Assembly: GCF_040436345.1 (NCBI RefSeq)
Contig: NC_133236.1
Span: forward strand, 13,508,443-13,572,442
DNA: 64,000 nt
Direction of reading: 5' to 3'
DNA from: Pagrus major
Lineage: Eukaryota > Chordata > Actinopteri > Spariformes > Sparidae
This document shows, piece after piece, positions 57,740 through 64,000 of this stretch (position 1 is the stretch's first letter; each line of letters begins with the position of its first letter). The position numbers and the translations under genes were made by a program. The notes beneath the pieces were generated by a model. The model made no database searches, had not been told where the DNA came from, and worked only from the letters and a program-made list of their open reading frames with translations.

Positions 57740-60700
57740 GCAGACCATTTGGCACCATGGGTAATTTTACTGTTTAAGTGGACTGAATAGAAAAATTGGT
57801 TCTTTTTCCTTTTAGTCTCTCATTTGTTGTAGGTGAAGGGTGGACTGTGGTGACGATGACGACAAATTTCCTATACACAGGAACACACACACACCAATGA
57901 CAGGAAAAAAAATATATAAGGAGAATTTAACATAAGGATAATCAAGTCAAAAAGGTGAATGAAAGAAGACGATATTTCCACCATAACTGTTCCATATTCT
58001 ACCCAGTCGAGCCGACGCCCTGCACCACAGAATGAGACCTTTCTTCCTCGTTTGCTCAGGTGAAAGTCTTCACTAATAGACAGTTTCTGGCGTCCTGGAT
58101 TAAAGGTTTTCCACTGGAGAGCGGCCATGGTGGTACACCAGACAGTGACCTCTGGCTGTGACCAGTGTCGGGTTTTAGAGGCCAAATACTGAAGATTTTC
58201 TTCATTAGTTCTGGGAGGAGGTTCTGAGGGCGTCCCTACATGTGTTGTCAATGAGTCATAATGTAACCGAGCACATTTTGTTGTCAGATCAAAGGTGGAC
58301 AATATTCACTTGTTTATGAACAATATTCCTGCGGTTAAGGAATGATGTGCATGGTTTTAAAATTGTGTAACACTCCATTGCGGGTCAATCATTTCCAGAT
58401 ATTTTCCAATAGTTTCATACAAGTTGGCGAGAAGAAACTGTAATTTGCAGAGGTGGCAGAAGTACACACAGTCTTTACTCAAGTAGAAGTACAGATACTT
58501 TAAAAAAAGACTCTGGTTAAAGCAGAAGTACTGATCCAACTTCTGTTGTGTAGTTCATACGCTTGGCAGATTAACCAGAGAACTGTCAAGTAACATTAGG
58601 CTTCACGATCAAAGGAAGTTTTTATATCATGTGGACAATCAATTAAAGGGTTTCATAATGCCATTTAGGCAATCTACTTCCCGTGTCCATGCTCTGAAGG
58701 ACATTCCTACCGGCTATTTCCGTGCAAAGCTAACTGAACATCATGTCATATTAATATAATTCAAAGACTATTAAACTTAAAGGTAGAATCAGTAGGATTT
58801 GTCCACGCTGTTTGTAAACGCACCGAAAAGATAGTTGATCATTGAGTCTCGTTTCTAGGACATCAAATAAAGACATTTGGGGTTGGTAAGGCGTCCCGAG
58901 CACGGCAACACATTGGGAAAGGAACATCCAGGCTAACACGCCTTTTCTCCCCATTCAAGTCTCCTTCTATGTCTGTTTGTTGCAATGATAGGTTGAAATC
59001 AGTTTTGTGTTGTTGGGAAGGTGGCAGTAATTCCCCTCAAATGCATTAAAACTGGAGGAACGCCAGCCAGGAGATGCATACTACTAGCAGTAAAGTATTT
59101 AGCACTCTGTAGGCGGTTCACTGTATTTAGCCTGAAGATTTGTTTCCCAGCATGCTGATGAGCAGGTGAGACGTTTTATTACAACTGAGGCAGCTGGAAC
59201 ATCTTGGATCATGACTCACGTTTTCTCAACCGGAGATCAAATAAAGCTTCAACTATTTACAATAGATTCTCAGCATTTCTGCTGACCTTTCTTACACTCA
59301 CAGGTGGGTGGAGTTTGCTGCTTTGGGAGGATACAGCCAGAAACAAGCAACAAAATTCATGTAAAACTATGAGGAATCCTTTCATGTTCAGGTTAACTTA
59401 CTGAAATCTTCCACAACTACCAAAATATTGACTGTTAGACTACATCAGTGCATAAGTTCATAACGAAAGTTCCTCCAGTGCACAGTGGGAAAAATAACTC
59501 TGAATAGACAGAATAATATCTCCCTCTTAAGCCATTAAAATACTGGGAATGAAGGAGGGCTTGGCTGACTTTGGGCTCCAGCTAAACGACACATCCACAT
59601 ATTGAAGACATGAATTATGGGAACCGTGGGTGTTTGGCAGGACATCTCGTCATTTTTACCTCATAAATATGAAATTAAATGTCAGTGACAGAGCTGGACC
59701 GGCTCCCTGCAGAGGAAGTCTGTCCTAATTTGTTCTGCCAGTTCACTCTGACTCTCCCACTGTCACTGCCAACACTTTTATTGTGGCTGATTGGGGCGAC
59801 CCTTCTGCCCTCTCGCAAATTACAGTGTCTCTTGCCAGTATTTTACTCTCCCATCACTTTATAAGCTGTTAGTCTTTTTCTGTCTCTTTCAGTGTGGTAC
59901 CAACTTTTACCATCACCTGACCTCCATACCAACACAAAGATGAACTTGATAATAACAAATATTATCTTCTGGAAGAAGAAGCGGTCCTAAAAACATATCA
60001 GCAATCACACAACAATTACATAACTTAAAGCCAAACATTTTTCTTTTATTCATGAGTCGTTAGTCAAAATGTAAAACACTTAATACCTGAACTTCTGGTG
60101 CCGCTATTGAGTAATTACTTTAATATGTTGAGCATATCTCCATAGGGCACCTGTGTGCAGGTTATGATAACTTTAGCACGCACGGTTTACAAAATAATCA
60201 TGAATATATCCAACCACATAGACAGCCTTTTATTAAAAAAAAAAACCCAAACCACTAGACAAATACGCTTGACATATGCAGCTTGGAACAATGTGTCTAT
60301 CTGTGAAAATGTGGAAGACGCGGTCAAAAAATAATACAGAAGAATAATAAAGATCGCTTCAGCATTCTCACAATAATTGCAGAATTTAAAGCCAAACCTC
60401 TGATGTGGTTTCACAGTATAAGTATGGATATATTGTCATTGCCACAGCTACAGTACAGGAACAATTATATAGCTCTGCAGCTTTTATGACCATGAAAACA
60501 CTATTCATGACATTTATTGTGGTAAGACCTTGCACATAAAGCGACTGCGCGACAGGAAGTGCTTCAGTTCTGATTTATTTTCCATGTGAGCGATCCTGCA
60601 GACAGCTTCTAATTAGCCGGTGGATTCCACAGTTCGTCAGTCACAAACAAACTACAAAGCAAACTTCACACAGCAGTTGGACTTTAATATCCACAACAAC

Positions 60701-61820
60701 TGGAGCAACACATTCTTATTCTGTGACGCAATATCAGAACAAAGGCCTTTTTCCACAGCCAGACTGATTTGTTGAATGCAACAAGGAAAAACACTGGGAT
60801 TTCTGTGACAAGAACCCTCCTTGACTTAAGGTGGAACTGAGAAAAATATAAACACTTAAACAGACCTTTGCCTCAGGGAAGGTTTCTAGATAAGATGGCT
60901 GCTCCACCTAGTGTTGAAACAGCAGACTTCACATTCTGTATAACTGCATGCTTAGTGATCTCCTGTAGCCTAAATCATTCACAAAACATGCAAGAATTAT
61001 ACATGGGAATACAGTGAATTATTAATAAATACTTTTTTAAAATTCATGAACTAGTTTGGAAGTTGTCTCTACTGTCTCACCTCAAACAAAGAAACTTTTG
61101 CAGTCTTTCTGAGAATTGCTGTTTACATCTTTGCTGGATTAAGAGTCGGCCTGCTTCTTCCAGTAAACGCTGACTCTTCATCACAAAGGGAGCTGAGTCA
61201 CAGACCAGATGGAGACTCTGAGAGGACAGATAATGAGTGGAAACCTGGCTGAACCATAAACGTCTCTAACAAACACTAAGCCAAGTCCTACAAGAGAGGA
61301 ATCAGTGTGTTGTCTATATTTTAGAGTTTAAAGTGTGTAAAAAAGTATGTTTATACCATGTCACGATATACCTGCAATGTATTTTGTATTTTATAGTCTT
61401 TAAATATGGATACTTTTCTGTAATATTGACTGACACCTGGTTATTTTACTGAATGAAACTAGTCATAGTTTTGCTGGAACCAATACTTTATTTTCCACTT
61501 CGGCAGCTAGTTGACATTCTTGCACTCCTGCATACTTGACATATCTATATATCTATATCTATCTTGACATTGTAAACTACAGTAATGGGTTAGTAATGGC
61601 TCACTAACCCAAAAGTTTCTCTTATCAGTGGCTTATAAATAATCATATAAATGACAACTATTAAGCAATTTACTATGCGTTACAAAAGCCTTTCGTTATG
61701 ATCAAAAACACTTTTTAACGAGTGACTGAAGGTGACACAAATACAGAAAATTGTTTTTTGTTGATGTTTTGACAGATAAACTGCTTGAATGACCACATTT
61801 TTACCTCTTAATCACGTTTG
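57740..61820. other. Intergenic DNA before ak7, no gene seen
   Basis: 58448-58545 is another fragment of the 'AAGTAGAAGTACAGATAC' repeat family, and 61540-61566 is a short TATC-type run. No exon or RNA gene was recognised. Confidence 0.4.
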
Positions 61821-61826
61821 TTACTA

Positions 61827-61832
61827 TTTATT
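61827..61832 (-). terminator. ak7: Likely ak7 polyadenylation signal
   Basis: Minus-strand AATAAA about 80 nt after the ak7 stop codon; the spacing suits a short 3' UTR. Confidence 0.5.
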
Positions 61833-61911
61833 TTGATCCTGTAACACTGATGCACTACTTTTTTCATTTTTGCTGTAATTTAATACCATGCAATGGAAAA
61901 TTTCCTCATCA

Positions 61912-64000
61912 CTAGGATTGTTCTCCTTGTTGGTTGTTCTTTAGCAGATGTTCAGCCTGCAAAAACAAAACAAAACCGCTGTGTCAGTTCACTCATTTTC
62001 AACAAAGGCTCTTATATTTGTTAAAGGACTACTGTGTAAATACCAAAAAGTTGACGGGGTCCTCTGGTTTGATCTTGCTGCAGTCTAACATGGCCTCAGT
62101 GAGCGAGGGCATCACGTACTTCATCAGGTAGTTCCTCAGAGGAAGAGAGCGAGCTTCCAGCAGCTCGTACTCCTGTCTCTGCAACTCCGACAAATTCTTC
62201 TGCTAATAAATAACAAAAAATATCAATTCATTGTCATTATTTACTCTCTATTTACTCATTACGTCTATACATCCTCTCTAAATGCTGGTATGACACACTT
62301 TTGTGGCTTCTTCTCTCCACTCACCCACTCCTCGTACTGAGCAACCATCTCAGCCAGTGCAGCTTCATTCCTGCGTTTCTTCTCAGCAGCTTCTGCAGCC
62401 AGTTTCTTCTTCCTCTCTTCCTCTTTCTTTCTGTCCTCCTCCTCCTGCTCCTCTGGACTTGGGCCGTAATTCTTGGGAATCCCCGCCATCTCAGTGATCT
62501 TCTTCATAACATCTGTGTACTCTGAATCACCTGTCGTGACCTCTGGAGAGGAAAAGGCATACTTATTGTAAAAAAATACTTCTACAAGCCTCACTACTGA
62601 ATGTTATGTTGATTGCCATGAGGTCAGCATGAGGTTGACAGCACACAATGAGATAGATTAATGGCAAGGTAAGGCAAAAATGATCTGATTCCAGCTTCTT
62701 AAATGTGAATATATTCTGGTTTATTTACTCATCTATGACAGTAAACTGAATATCTTTGGGTTGTGGACAAAAAAAACAACAACAAAAAACATTTGAAGAC
62801 GACATTTTAGGCTTTGAGAAACAAACTGATTTACATTTTTCGCAATTTTCTGACATTTTGTAGACCAAACAACTAATCAATTAATCGAGAAAAAAACAAA
62901 CAGATTAAAAATAATTGTTAGTTGCAGCCCTAGATTTTAAACAAAACCAAGCTACTGTACAGTATAGAGCTTTTTAATGCTGATTTAACTCTTGGCAAGA
63001 CTGCAAATAAGCTTAATTTCCAAAATGTTTAACTATTCCTTTAAACAGAACAATTTTGAATGACGAAGCAACAAGCTTCTTGAAATATGAAGCAAAGGAA
63101 TTTACATGAAATGTGATCTTCATTTCAAGAAACTCTAGTACAAGAAGAAGACTACAAATGGGCTTTAAGACATAGTCACATTTTTCATAGCTGCATCATA
63201 AAATGCAACACAATGTGCTGATAGACACACCAGTATGCTGCTAACACTCAAACTCTTTTCTTTGCTATAATTTCTTCAATATTCTGGTAACGTCTTGCCA
63301 TTTATGCATCTTCCAGTAACGTTTTAACTTTGATGTGTCTTTGAGGACAGTACCGATATGTTCTGGGTGAATCTCGAGCTCATCAAAGTAGTCCAGCAGG
63401 GTTTCCTCTGCAGTGCAGAGTTGTCTGTATCTCGTCAGGCGAGCGACAAATTCCTCCTGGGTGTATCGCATTTTCTCTGCCACGCTCTGTGGAAGTCCCT
63501 GTGCTCTCTTTGTCAGGAAATCATCCGTCGCATTCAGGGCGAAAACATGCTCTGCAAAACATAAAACAAGTGGAATAAGACGATGAAACTGACAGAATGT
63601 TTTTTATTATTAGAGGTATGAAGAGAGTTTTGGTGAGCTAGTTTTAGGATTATTTTATAAGATCCTCTGCTGTAACAACTGATTGGTGTGTTTTCTATCT
63701 TTGTAAGCAGTACATCAACAACCTGGTGTGATCTTCTGGTTGTACACAGGTTTGAACATCATTTCCTGGTTCTCTGTGTCTTCATCTGAATGGTAAAAAC
63801 GCCACATCAATATTAGTGTAATCAATATGAATACATTTTACAGTAATTAAAAGAATGGATCAAACATACCAGAGAAAATCAGCTTCGCTTGCTCATAAGT
63901 CTTCGGAAATCCATCAAGGACAAATCCTTGGTTCCTACATGGCTTTGAATTCAGCTTTTCTTGCAAAATGTCAACAAGTAGATTATCAGCCAGTCGACCT
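61912..64000 (-). CDS. ak7: Adenylate kinase 7, C-terminal part (5' end off window)
   Basis: Adenylate kinase of motile cilia and flagella, transferring phosphate between adenine nucleotides. Exons in transcript order: >64000-63870, 63785-63723, 63551-63354, 62542-62325, 62202-62044, 61956-61912, all phase-compatible and giving the last 270 residues. Domains in order: nucleotide-kinase piece with FVLDGFPKTYEQA (DGFP motif, Lys in place of the usual Arg); a linker with EHVFALNATDDFL; a Glu/Lys-rich coiled coil (EEQEEEDRKKEEERKKK); and a DPY-30 dimerisation motif (SLPLRNYLMKYVMPSLTEAM...KIKPEDPVNFL) ending AEHLLKNNQQGEQS. DPY-30 at the C-terminus is the AK7 hallmark and argues against other adenylate kinases. 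The last exon is only 14 codons but has a strong acceptor, whereas reading through the previous donor gives four residues and a stop. It is transcribed toward scara3. Paralogue a or b cannot be told. Confidence 0.93.
62695..62933. repeat. Interspersed repeat in ak7 intron
   Basis: AACTGAATATCTTTGGGTTG, ATTTGAAGACGACATTTTAG and the end TTAGTTGCAGCCCTAG place it in the same family as 12664-12912. It lies between ak7 exons. Confidence 0.65.

Noticed and set aside
57433..57777. Cys/Val- and His/Thr-rich open frames
   Set aside because: They are direct translations of (GT)n and (CA)n microsatellites.

Overview
The window looks like nuclear DNA of a teleost fish, probably percomorph-like. The genes are intron-rich with GT-AG boundaries, and intergenic DNA is AT-rich and full of short non-autonomous DNA transposons, LINE pieces, Tc1-type transposase relics and (CA)n/(GT)n microsatellites. 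Three protein-coding genes can be assembled exon by exon. No bacterial, CRISPR or operon-like structure is present.

Layout. 1-870: window-edge array of 35-bp repeats, then a decayed LINE endonuclease. 1.9-2.6 kb (minus): two splice-compatible open segments that could be the last exons of an unrecognised gene. 3.45-8.6 kb (minus): clu (clusterin, apolipoprotein J), eight coding exons, 459 codons, with a likely TATA promoter and noncoding first exon at 13.83-13.90 kb. 14-32.6 kb: intergenic, repeats only. 32.6-41.8 kb (plus): scara3 (scavenger receptor class A member 3), eleven coding exons including the collagen tail, but with two single-base insertions that break the frame and with its first coding exon unresolved. 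42-61.9 kb: long repeat-rich intergenic region. 61.9-64 kb (minus): the 3' end of ak7 (adenylate kinase 7) with its DPY-30 motif, running off the right edge.

clu and scara3 lie divergently next to each other, as CLU and SCARA3 do in human 8p21. ak7 is not the human neighbour on the other side, so synteny breaks between scara3 and ak7. The two divergent genes both relate to extracellular or stress handling (a secreted chaperone and a membrane scavenger receptor linked to oxidative stress), but no shared promoter is visible: about 19-24 kb separates them.

The items most worth a second look are the two frameshifts in scara3, the unrecognised two-exon candidate behind clu, the clu start codon embedded in an ATG/AAG trinucleotide run, a palindromic foldback element in a clu intron with a relic 46 kb away, and a hAT-like element with a perfect 8-bp target duplication nested inside another inverted-repeat element in a scara3 intron. 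I saw no convincing evidence of a wholly new biological system.
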